NCBI GenBank assembly: GCA_046484045.1
Contig: JAWOBZ010000093.1
Span: 1-14,448 of the forward strand
Direction: 5' to 3'
DNA from: CAZHUM01 sp046484045
Lineage (GTDB): Archaea > Thermoplasmatota > Thermoplasmata > Halarchaeoplasmatales > Halarchaeoplasmataceae
Length of the DNA stretch: 14,448 nucleotides
A program made the translations under genes and the position numbers. Numbering within the stretch: the first letter of the stretch is position 1; each line of letters begins with the position of its first letter. Shown piece by piece: positions 7,801 through 13,576 of the stretch. The notes under the pieces are model-generated. The model saw nothing but the letters and a program-made list of their open reading frames with translations, searched no databases and was not told where the DNA came from.

Positions 7801-8881
7801 CACCATCAGGTAGATCCGTGATCCATATTTTATCCTCTCTCGGTGGGTTCACGTCGTATTTGACACTGTAGTTATGACCTCCGTAGCTCGCATTGAACCA
7901 AACACTCGTGGGAACGGTCCCCACATCGATAACGTTGGACTCATTTGTCGCAGCTTCTAGAAGGGTCGCATTCCCTCCCTCGACGCTCCAATTCCCCTTG
8001 ATGGTGAACAGATAACCTTCGGATTCGTTGTAAGCTGATATATAGCCACGTTCTGAGAATTCCACGGGCACGCTTCTGTTCTGTAACGCACTCCCGTTTG
8101 GGCTGTCTGTGATGTTGATGTAATCTATGGTGTGGTCGGAAACGTTGTAGAGAACGGAATCGGTAATATTTTCGTATGTTGCATTGAACCAAACTAAACC
8201 GGTGCCATTACCAACATCTATACCATTGTAACTAACATCAAAAGCTACCCCTAACAGACTTGTATTATTACCTCCTGTAATTTGCCATGTTGCCTCTACG
8301 GTTTTGAGAAAGCCTACGGTATTATTATAAGCGGAACAATACCCCCACTCCACGTAATTTTTTGGAACATCTTTATCAACCAGATCTTTCCCACCCGGTT
8401 CCTCGGTTATATTCACGTAATCCACTTCTCCCGTCGTGAAATTCCAGTTTACGGATTGCGTCGAGTTTTCACCATCATCAGCTACTGCGTACCACTGATA
8501 TGTTTTATTTATGATCAGTCCTGACCAGAATACTTCTACCCTGCTAGCGTTTGTAACACCCGTCACATTACCTATATAGCTGTCATCGGAGGCATCATGA
8601 AAAGAAACGTTCATATCATCTCCGTCTGGGTCGGATACAAAGACACTCAGCGTGACGTTAAGCGGTAAGCTGTTGTTCCCATCTTGGGGGAGGGGTGATG
8701 ATGGTGCATCGGGTGCTGCCATTATGTTATGTTCTTGAGATGATATGGAAAAAATATCCTGCTCTGAATTGTCGTTTTTATTTGATGTATCCAAGCCCGC
8801 AATAGATGAACTCATGGTACTAAGTAACAAGAGGGACAAAAATAAGGCGCTTATTATTTTTTTCCAGTTCATGAGTTCCAT
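4436..8881 (-). CDS. Giant single-pass surface protein: Fn3-like, six Ig-like repeats, six cadherin-like domains, cytoplasmic longin/roadblock-like domain
   Basis: This 1481-residue protein has no name I recognise. Visible order: signal peptide 1-29 (ISALFLSLLLLS core); Fn3-like domain about 58-151; six copies of an Ig-like repeat of about 97 residues from 154 to 748, each with a YN-x-T/S-x-GY signature; six cadherin-like domains 750-1311 with DVDN/DPDE acidic motifs and VNDPP or DNYPP linkers, which suggest calcium binding; one membrane helix about 1318-1339; and a cytoplasmic tail 1340-1481. I counted about 55 N-x-S/T sequons, all outside the tail, fitting a heavily glycosylated ectodomain. 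The tail (VFLIHRSGVLIKHTTR, then a long helix, then KKVLVHQGKYITLAVFF and a second helix) looks like a longin/roadblock fold, a type that regulates small GTPases. A Ras-like GTPase gene lies two genes upstream on the same strand. The start could instead be the ATG at 8872. The receptor role is an inference. Confidence 0.85.
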   Translation of the reverse strand: MELMNWKKIISALFLSLLLLSTMSSSIAGLDTSNKNDNSEQDIFSISSQEHNIMAAPDAPSSPLPQDGNNSLPLNVTLSVFVSDPDGDDMNVSFHDASDDSYIGNVTGVTNASRVEVFWSGLIINKTYQWYAVADDGENSTQSVNWNFTTGEVDYVNITEEPGGKDLVDKDVPKNYVEWGYCSAYNNTVGFLKTVEATWQITGGNNTSLLGVAFDVSYNGIDVGNGTGLVWFNATYENITDSVLYNVSDHTIDYINITDSPNGSALQNRSVPVEFSERGYISAYNESEGYLFTIKGNWSVEGGNATLLEAATNESNVIDVGTVPTSVWFNASYGGHNYSVKYDVNPPREDKIWITDLPDGARLDNKTVPVGYTEWGNCSAYNGTVGYIGTVDANWSASGDVGTNPSVGPTPSNSSWIDVGTGAGTVSWHCSYFSNGEYHNRTLDFEVNTAELDYIDITESEGGTSITDTEVNVNETVSGYCSGYNDTAGYIGTFNATWTADGGDSKLVGASTGNTSSIFLGNESGYVWFNATYGNFSDSVMFTVREAGIDYIEIVPEEGSGTGQIQDQDIYLDNYITGFSAGYNNTIGYVKDVEVTWSVINDGTDAETTPSTGTNSTLYSGMSPGEMRWKASYSSDIEDTVNLTVLSPEIDIIQIRTESGGGGESVSDLTLKLNETETLFSAGYNRTHGYLRDIVTDWASDDTDVVQVNPVRGKSTNVSSISTGEATVFSISGGLQNSTTVSVLTEQDPSIKGAIPDIVLEEDFGVHQLDLSEHASDPQDSLSELKWYTTGVNTSILSTAGENQTGNHIISFISKRDEHGSMEITYWLVDRDENKVSQSAWVNVTPVNDAPVISECPDLYVHYDEEYSFDFSPYISDVDNEEEELSLSTDDPDHTSVRGLRVTFDYPEDMVGEEIFVKISVSDGDKTSERFIKVTVTDNYPPANVKRLPDVSIFEGEIKSNVFDLDDYIMDPDEDSLYMSYGYTHLNITIHDNHTVDMHAYSEWNGKERVTFRAQDPTGAIVEQTINVTVIAVNDPPSIKQLPPFVIHYDHPYTFDLGWYVSDSDNTVDELKISTSEPDHITVEDTKMTMVYPAEYGSLTIPYTISLTVYVSDGIDSTFGVTSITVDDNYPPELIMPLHDVTFYEDEKMTNAFDLDDHFIDVDSETIFYTSGNENITVSIHGNHSVDFFAPPDWNGHELITIRGTDPKGALMEDSLLVTVIPVNDPPVIEGIPKQEGEVGKSWILDVEPYLSDIDNEIHELTISSNSSHVEIVQHKVLFTFDEEGEYIIWVNVSDGELSDSTRLEVEIKREETGGFGLIEWGLVALVPIFLIGAAYYLTQRDKYTIEDVFLIHRSGVLIKHTTRTLKAERDEDILAGMFTAVENFVEDAFSQEREKGLKRMDYGDKKVLVHQGKYITLAVFFSGDEPKWAYESIKNFAVDIEKRYDEELKKWDGDLENLPGIEEMMEKFVKFEGKYHEDTF
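5207..6331 (-). repeat. Tandem duplication of a two-domain cadherin-like unit
   Basis: Within the surface protein, residues 851-1035 and 1036-1225 are copies of one two-domain module. The first domains align as YVHYDEEYSFDFSPYISDVDN with FVIHYDHPYTFDLGWYVSDSDN, ending VTDNYPP and VDDNYPP. The second align as SNVFDLDDYIMDPDE with TNAFDLDDHFIDVDS, and both contain a DWNG/EWNG turn and end VNDPP. The A-B-A-B pattern shows growth by duplicating pairs rather than single domains. Confidence 0.8.
6638..8422 (-). repeat. Six tandem Ig-like repeats of about 97 residues
   Basis: Repeats start near residues 154, 253, 351, 453, 550 and 651. Each opens with DYI.IT or a variant, followed by a variable loop, then GY-x-SAYN-x-T-x-GY (for example CSAYNNTVGF, CSAYNGTVGY, CSGYNDTAGY, SAGYNRTHGY), a W-containing strand (ATW, GNW, VTW), and a closing VWFNATY-like strand. 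The tyrosine-rich motif nearly always carries a sequon. Copies differ enough that they are old, not recently amplified. Confidence 0.85.
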
Positions 8882-8909
8882 CTGCTCCGGATGTGGGTGT
8901 AATACATAA

Positions 8910-8918
8910 CTTAAAAAA
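8910..8918 (-). promoter_or_regulatory. Box A candidate for the surface-protein gene
   Basis: The minus strand reads TTTTTTAAG about 33 bases before the ATG at 8881. The 61-base gap after the propeller gene also holds CTTAAA (8910-8915) facing TTTAAG (8921-8926), a 6-base inverted repeat with a 5-base spacer. GGAG at 8885-8888 is close to the ATG at 8881. Either a separate promoter or read-through from the upstream gene is possible. Confidence 0.35.
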
Positions 8919-8942
8919 CATTTAAGGCTTTCGTCTGCCTAT

Positions 8943-11180
8943 CTAAAGCATCATCTTCGTTTTCTCATCGACTCTCTTAATATCTCTCTGTACCTGTTCT
9001 TGGACCTCTATCCTATGTTTAACATCCTCCAGGTAATCTGATACGGATATTTCGTCATGCTGTGCACCATTATCTTCTATGATGATACCGTTGTTCGCGT
9101 CCCACTTGAGATCGTATGTTTTCACCTGGTCGTATCCATCACGGGTCTTGAATAACTCGAAGATCGTCTTTTCAGAATCACCCCATTCTATCCTTAACAA
9201 CACTGGGTTGCATCCCCTCTCCTCGGCATGGTACCTAAGCTCAAGGGTGTACGTTTTAGTTTCCCAAATCTTGAAGCTTCCTTCAGCCTTATTCACCCAT
9301 TTTTGGTCTTTAATAACATTAAGTTCCATCACTTCGTTACCGTCCTCGTAGACCACAGCAGTAACCTCATTGCCCTTTCTTCCAGCGATCCAAAGAGTGA
9401 CATCGGCGTAGGTATAATCACATCCAACGTTCAAAACGTAGATGGTGGAGGCCCGGGCTCCTTTGTCGTCAGTAACGGTGAGTTTTATGTCGTAAACACC
9501 TTTGTCGAATTCATGCGATACTTCCATCCCCTCGGCTTGGTATCCGTCATCGAAATCCCACTGGTATGATACTATGGTTCCATCCGGGTCATAGCTGTTC
9601 TCTCCAGAGAAATGGTATATGTTTTTATCACCCATTATCTCCATCAATTCCTTGTTGATGTCGAAGGTTTCGTTCTGCAAAGAACTCCCAGTGGACAAGA
9701 AAAGATGGAATATCGTCTCGGTATTGTTCCCTGCTCTGAATGTCACCCATACAGGGTTGGCTCCTACACCCGTAGAGTTGTAGATCAATACCATCCTGTA
9801 ATCTTCTATGTCCATGACCTTCAAGATGGTCGAGTTTTCAGCAGGAGGACCGAATGGTCTAGTGGCTGCCATCTCATCGACTAGCTCATCTCCGTGATAG
9901 AATTGTGCTGTGACAGTGTGACCGGGGATACCAGCGACGGTCATGTTCACCTCTACCTGCCTCCACACATCGATAACAGCTACTGGTGCGTCGTTATTCC
10001 CTGTGAACGCATACAGTTTAGAGTCCCATGAGCCAACGTAAACGTCTCCTTCTGGACCTATAGATGGTGATGCGTATATACTACCATATGTTGAATGCTC
10101 CCACTTCTTATCTCCGCTGGAAGTCAAAGCGTATATATTTTTATCGTAAGAACCGAAATAGATGGTCCCGTCATCACCGATCGCAGGTGAGGACACCACG
10201 TCCCCTCCCGTTCTGAAAGACCATTTTTTTGCACCGTTTGAATCTAGTGCATACAAGCTTTGATCATTTGAACCGAAATATACCGTGCCGTCCTTGCCGA
10301 TTGCTGGTGATGAAAGGACATCGTTCCCTGTTTTGTAATTCCATATCTCATCACCATTCGGATCAATGGCATACAGCCTATCATCGTAGGATCCGAAATA
10401 CACATTTCCAGATTCATCTACGGCCGGCGAAGAATAGATGAATCCACCTGTCGAGAAGTTCCATTTTTCGCTCCCGTCACCGTTGAAAGCGTATAGGTGC
10501 TTATCTCCGCTGCCTACGTACACCGTCCCGTCGGGGCTTATGGCCGGAGAAGACCAGAACCAAGATTCAGCTTTGTACTTCCACTCCAGACCTCCGTTAC
10601 TGTTCAAAGCATAGAAGTAGTTATCGTAAGACCCGAAGTAAACTGTGCCGTTTTCATCGACGGCGGGAGACGAGTATATCGTTCCGTCGGTTTCGTACTT
10701 CCATCTGAGACCACCGCTTGAATCGAGTGAATACAGATGATGGTCTTTGGAACCGAAGAATATGTTACCATCGCTGTCCACGGCTGGCGAAGAAATTATG
10801 TCACCGTCTGTTTCGTAGCTCCATAAGACGCTGCCGTCACGATTATCCAGTGCATACAGTTTGTCGTCCGTGGATCCGACGTAAACGGTCCCGTTCCCCG
10901 TGATAGCTGCCGACGACCAAAGCCAGTTATTAGTGTTGAAGGTCCACTTGACGGTCCCGTCCACGTGTGACGTGTCGTACGGACTGAGGTGTGTATTCCT
11001 TTCGTCGAAACCGAACCCAGGCCACCCATTCTCTGCGAGAGCTCTCGCCCTTGGTTCATCTTGATCCGATGCAGAAGTGTTCATGGCAGTAGCTCCTGCT
11101 GCTGTTACGAACAAAAATGCTATCAGTAGTAAGGACACTACTCTTAACTCCTGTATTTCCCCTATCACTTTCTGCACCAA
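8943..11180 (-). CDS. Secreted PQQ-like eight-bladed beta-propeller protein with PKD domain
   Basis: No enzymatic role is visible; propeller and PKD domains usually serve binding or structural roles outside the cell. Of 745 residues, about 1-32 look like a signal peptide (VVSLLLIAFLFVTAAGATA). Residues 75-394 are eight 40-residue blades of the form SSPAVD-x-x-G-x-VYFGS-x-D-x-x-LYAL-x-S-x-G-x-x-x-W. Residues 398-515 form a beta domain containing TVAGIPGHTVTA and GANPVWVTF. Residues 521-585 are a PKD domain (ENSYDPDGTIVSYQWDFDDG). Residues about 590-692 repeat the preceding beta domain (IAGRKGNEVTA, GCNPVLLRIEW). The end, 716-745, is a charged helix, and there is no C-terminal membrane anchor. 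The TTG at 11180 is the farthest start; GTG at 11177, 11168 or 11138 (the last after CAGGAG) would keep the signal peptide. It lies between the GTPase and surface-protein genes on one strand. Confidence 0.85.
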   Translation of the reverse strand: MVQKVIGEIQELRVVSLLLIAFLFVTAAGATAMNTSASDQDEPRARALAENGWPGFGFDERNTHLSPYDTSHVDGTVKWTFNTNNWLWSSAAITGNGTVYVGSTDDKLYALDNRDGSVLWSYETDGDIISSPAVDSDGNIFFGSKDHHLYSLDSSGGLRWKYETDGTIYSSPAVDENGTVYFGSYDNYFYALNSNGGLEWKYKAESWFWSSPAISPDGTVYVGSGDKHLYAFNGDGSEKWNFSTGGFIYSSPAVDESGNVYFGSYDDRLYAIDPNGDEIWNYKTGNDVLSSPAIGKDGTVYFGSNDQSLYALDSNGAKKWSFRTGGDVVSSPAIGDDGTIYFGSYDKNIYALTSSGDKKWEHSTYGSIYASPSIGPEGDVYVGSWDSKLYAFTGNNDAPVAVIDVWRQVEVNMTVAGIPGHTVTAQFYHGDELVDEMAATRPFGPPAENSTILKVMDIEDYRMVLIYNSTGVGANPVWVTFRAGNNTETIFHLFLSTGSSLQNETFDINKELMEIMGDKNIYHFSGENSYDPDGTIVSYQWDFDDGYQAEGMEVSHEFDKGVYDIKLTVTDDKGARASTIYVLNVGCDYTYADVTLWIAGRKGNEVTAVVYEDGNEVMELNVIKDQKWVNKAEGSFKIWETKTYTLELRYHAEERGCNPVLLRIEWGDSEKTIFELFKTRDGYDQVKTYDLKWDANNGIIIEDNGAQHDEISVSDYLEDVKHRIEVQEQVQRDIKRVDEKTKMML
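9999..10958 (-). repeat. Eight tandem 120-base beta-propeller repeats
   Basis: Blades of exactly 40 residues repeat without insertions from residue 75 to 394. The first strand, DGTVKWTF, stands before blade one and could close the ring with the last blade, which lacks its final W strand. This fits an eight-bladed propeller of the PQQ-like class. Confidence 0.8.
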
Positions 11181-11190
11181 GTCTATTACA

Positions 11191-11237
11191 TACTATTAAA
11201 CTGACTTTATTAATAACTTGTGCAAGTATATCAAGTT
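11191..11237 (-). promoter_or_regulatory. Promoter region of the propeller gene with an inverted repeat
   Basis: Two TATA-like elements are seen on the minus strand, TTATTAATAAA around 11206-11216 and TTTAATAGTA at 11191-11200. AACTTG (11215-11220) faces CAAGTT (11232-11237), with another CAAGT at 11223-11227 between them, so part of the repeat overlaps the upstream box A. It could be an operator, but the arms are short. Confidence 0.35.
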
Positions 11238-11255
11238 TTAGGTTTTTATAACATT

Positions 11256-12074
11256 CTATGAATTATATTTTAGCAGCATCTCTCTTATGGTTTCTACGGT
11301 TTGCTCTTCTCCTTTCTCTTGGTACCATTCTATCAACCTTTTAGCGAACGCCATCACGTTGTTTTCCTTTATCGGATGTCTATCCCCTTCTAGATCGAAT
11401 TTATCTATGTGTGATTCTCTAAGGAACTTGTCCTTGACTTTATAAGGCATCCTGCTGGCTAGCGAGATGCATACGAGAAGGGCATCTAAAAGTTCGAATG
11501 GGGTATCGATGTTTTTCATCGACATGATATCGTCGACGTCCTTTGTTGATATCTGGATATTGTACGCGATTTCTGAGGCGGTCCTGTTGAAAAGGTACTC
11601 GACGTTCCTTCCTGTTTTCGCCGATGTATATACCGTAGATTCGAAAAGATGATAGACGTCCTGGAGTTCATCGGGTGAGATCATTTTACCTTCGAGGTCG
11701 AACTTATTAACAGCCAGCATTATCGGGTTCTCTCCACTGGTTTTCTCTTTGTATCTCGGGATCCAATTGTACATTATGCTGTCTAATGTCTCTGGTCTTT
11801 GTATGTCCACCACGGCTATAGCCCCGGTCGAGCCGATGAAGGCCCTTTCTTGTACTAAGTTGAATTCGATCTCGCCCATGATGTCCTGTATGATCAATTT
11901 GACCTTGCCACCACTGAATTCAACGTCCTTGGTGTAGATATTGGTACCGATGGTCTTCAGGTATCTCTCTCCGAAGACGTTCCTGACGAAGCGGAGCATC
12001 AAAGATGTTTTCCCAACTCCAGGATCGCCGAGCAGGTTAACCTTCTTTTTGACTCCCCGTTTATTTTTTACCAT
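11256..12074 (-). CDS. Ras/Rab-like small GTPase with C-terminal helical extension
   Basis: This is a cytoplasmic GTP-dependent switch. The 272 residues show the G motifs in order: P-loop GDPGVGKTS (16-24), switch I TIGTN (41-45), DIMGE (64-68) at G3, NKFD (123-126) at G4, and TSAKTG (150-155) at G5. The G3 motif has Glu where Ras and Rab have the catalytic Gln, and IM replaces the usual TA, so intrinsic hydrolysis may be slow or partner-dependent. After the G domain, residues about 175-272 form an alpha-helical region (LLDALLVCISLASRM, FAKRLIEWYQEK) not found in classical Ras; I do not recognise it. No C-terminal prenylation cysteine or membrane helix is seen. A box A 27 bases upstream supports the start. 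It heads a same-strand run with two surface proteins, one having a longin/roadblock-like tail. Confidence 0.9.
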   Translation of the reverse strand: MVKNKRGVKKKVNLLGDPGVGKTSLMLRFVRNVFGERYLKTIGTNIYTKDVEFSGGKVKLIIQDIMGEIEFNLVQERAFIGSTGAIAVVDIQRPETLDSIMYNWIPRYKEKTSGENPIMLAVNKFDLEGKMISPDELQDVYHLFESTVYTSAKTGRNVEYLFNRTASEIAYNIQISTKDVDDIMSMKNIDTPFELLDALLVCISLASRMPYKVKDKFLRESHIDKFDLEGDRHPIKENNVMAFAKRLIEWYQEKGEEQTVETIREMLLKYNS

Positions 12075-12096
12075 CTGTTTTTAGTAATTACACAAT

Positions 12097-12105
12097 GATA
12101 AATAA
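12097..12105 (-). promoter_or_regulatory. Box A promoter of the GTPase gene
   Basis: The minus strand reads TTATTTATC, centred about 27 bases before the GTPase ATG at 12074, which predicts a nearly leaderless transcript. The 124-base gap also carries the divergent promoter of the zinc-ribbon gene, so the two may be co-regulated. Confidence 0.55.
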
Positions 12106-12141
12106 CCTTTTTTGTTGAGTTATTGGATAAACGTATCAACA

Positions 12142-12150
12142 TTTTTATAG
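12142..12150 (+). promoter_or_regulatory. Box A promoter of the zinc-ribbon helical protein gene
   Basis: TTTTTATAG is the best TATA-like element. A start about 25 bases on would leave a leader of roughly 25-30 bases. Confidence 0.45.
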
Positions 12151-12185
12151 TATTAATATTGTCTATGTCCATCATCAAGTCGATA

Positions 12186-12195
12186 GGAAGGAGAT
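12186..12195 (+). promoter_or_regulatory. Strong Shine-Dalgarno site of the zinc-ribbon helical protein
   Basis: GGAAGGAGAT lies three bases before the ATG at 12199 and is the best ribosome site in the window, in contrast to the leaderless neighbours. It fixes the start. Confidence 0.65.
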
Positions 12196-12198
12196 AAA

Positions 12199-12783
12199 AT
12201 GAGCGATGAAGAAATTTATGTTTGTCCGGACTGTGGAGCGGAGATAAGAGAGGGCGTAGAAAAGTGCCCTAGTTGTGGTTTAGAATTGATTTGGGAAATC
12301 GAGGAGGTCGAGGAGATTGAAGGTGCCGAAGAGGAAGAACTACTTCATATCGACAGGGAGAAGATGATGGAGGAGAGGGATAAAGAGAAAAAATATGAAA
12401 AAGCACAGATATCCAAAGCCCAGAAAAAGATAGACAAATTAGAACGTTTAATATACTGGGCGGAAAAGTGTGATATGAAAACAACGGGAATTCAAGATGT
12501 TCTTTCAAAAAGCAAGGAAGAATTGAAGGTCGGTGATTGGTCCAAATCCATGAAAAATTCTGATAGAGCTATGAAGATGATAAAAGAGCCGCTCATTAAA
12601 GCCCTGAAAAACAGTGTTTTGCATGATAGGAAAGAACATAAAACCGACGAGATATTCGGTGGTGACGTATCCGATGCCTTCGAGTTGATGAAAAAGGCCA
12701 AGATGAAACTCGATAAAGGTGATATTTTCGGAGGGATCGATTACATCAAACGGTACAGAAAAAAGTTAGAAGAGATAGATTGA
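12199..12783 (+). CDS. Zinc-ribbon protein with helical repeat region
   Basis: Not a named family to me. The 194 residues begin with a zinc ribbon, CPDC (Cys9, Cys12) and CPSC (Cys23, Cys26), followed by a very acidic linker (34-48) and a long charged helical region from about 50. Two copies of a helical hairpin are visible: SKEELKVGDWSKSM...MKMIKE (105-130) and AKMKLDKGDIFGGI...RKKLEE (167-192), sharing (A/S)K-x-x-L-x-x-GD. These resemble degenerate TPR-like or coiled-coil repeats, so a scaffold or adaptor role is likely. It is read divergently from the Ras-like GTPase across 124 bases, and its 3' end lies 10 bases from that of the convergent methyltransferase gene. A partner role with the GTPase is a guess from context. 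Confidence 0.82.
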   Translation: MSDEEIYVCPDCGAEIREGVEKCPSCGLELIWEIEEVEEIEGAEEEELLHIDREKMMEERDKEKKYEKAQISKAQKKIDKLERLIYWAEKCDMKTTGIQDVLSKSKEELKVGDWSKSMKNSDRAMKMIKEPLIKALKNSVLHDRKEHKTDEIFGGDVSDAFELMKKAKMKLDKGDIFGGIDYIKRYRKKLEEID

Positions 12784-12793
12784 AATCAATCGC

Positions 12794-13507
12794 TCACTTT
12801 TTAGCCCTTAGTTCGTATATCGCACCGGACTCTACCCTTTTACCTTTTGTTTTTTGCATAACATCCTTCAATTTTCTTTGCAGAGAACGCCTTAGATAAC
12901 TATCTTCTACCTTTTGGATGTCTTCTTTTATCATCTCTTCATGTTCTCGTAGAAGATCGTTTGGCCACGGGACTTTTTTCAAAAGGATAGAGATTTCCGT
13001 TTCACAGAAACCCAGAGCTTGTAACTCCATTTCAAGAGATTCGGGTGGATACTCTTCTAGGTGGCCCTCTCCAAGCAGTTCTGAGACTGCGTTTTCAAGT
13101 CTCCATAACTCTACTTGAAGATCATGGCAGTGAGATGGGCACGAATCCTCTTCGAAGGGATAATAGTCTATGATAACAAGCATACCGTCTTTCTTGAGGA
13201 TCCTGTGGAATTGTCGCAGCACCGTCGATATGAAAAGGTCTTTCTTCTCCGAGAGTGCAGAGATCAGGAAATTGCAGATCACATAGTCGAATGCCTGGTC
13301 TTCGATAAAATTGAGATACCTCAAGTCGGAGTTGATGAATTGTGTATGCCTTGTTTTCTTTTTACAATCCAGCTGCCATTCCCTTTTGTAGTCTATGGAT
13401 ACTACATTGGCACCCCACTCTTCCAGAAAAAGAGTCATGTTACAGGCACCAGTACCTGCATCGAGTACCAGCTTATTTTCTAAATCTAGACCTTTCAATT
13501 TCTCCAT
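12794..13507 (-). CDS. Class I SAM-dependent methyltransferase, substrate unknown
   Basis: The 237 residues carry a Rossmann-type methyltransferase core. Motif I is VLDAGTGACN (14-23), the acidic end of strand two is Asp39 in VVSIDY, Asp61 follows strand three (NSDLRYL), motif IV is DYVICNFL (74-81), and HRILKKDGMLVIIDYYPFEED (101-121) is the typical post-motif strand. The C-terminal third is charged and helical (about 180-225), ending with ESGAIYELRAKK; it may bind substrate. His, Cys and Asp residues around 121-129 (DSCPSHCHD) are unusual and might bind metal. Only 13 residues precede motif I, so the N-terminus is short for the class. A box A 25 bases upstream supports the start. Neighbours give no hint of the substrate; small molecule, RNA and protein are all possible. 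Confidence 0.85.
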   Translation of the reverse strand: MEKLKGLDLENKLVLDAGTGACNMTLFLEEWGANVVSIDYKREWQLDCKKKTRHTQFINSDLRYLNFIEDQAFDYVICNFLISALSEKKDLFISTVLRQFHRILKKDGMLVIIDYYPFEEDSCPSHCHDLQVELWRLENAVSELLGEGHLEEYPPESLEMELQALGFCETEISILLKKVPWPNDLLREHEEMIKEDIQKVEDSYLRRSLQRKLKDVMQKTKGKRVESGAIYELRAKK

Positions 13508-13523
13508 GTGTACCTAATGATTT

Positions 13524-13538
13524 TTTATTTAATAAATC
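13524..13538 (-). promoter_or_regulatory. Box A promoter of the methyltransferase gene
   Basis: The minus strand reads GATTTATTAAATAAA, centred about 25 bases before the ATG at 13507. No good Shine-Dalgarno lies between (only AGGT), so the transcript is probably leaderless. Confidence 0.5.
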
Positions 13539-13576
13539 AAACGGTAGTTGATTCATGTAAATTGTTATGTACTTTC

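Noticed and set aside
7941..8192. Open frame of 83 residues in another minus-strand frame of the surface-protein gene
   Set aside because: An Arg- and His-rich shadow frame with no motif; the main frame has clear repeats through this stretch.
9999..10958. Regular 120-base periodicity that could suggest a repeat array such as CRISPR
   Set aside because: The units are in-frame protein repeats of a beta-propeller, far longer than CRISPR repeats and without unique spacers.
8943..11180. PQQ-dependent dehydrogenase
   Set aside because: The blades match the PQQ-like fold, but the larger catalytic-domain motifs are missing, the repeat region is only about 320 residues, and PKD and beta domains follow, so this looks like a binding protein.
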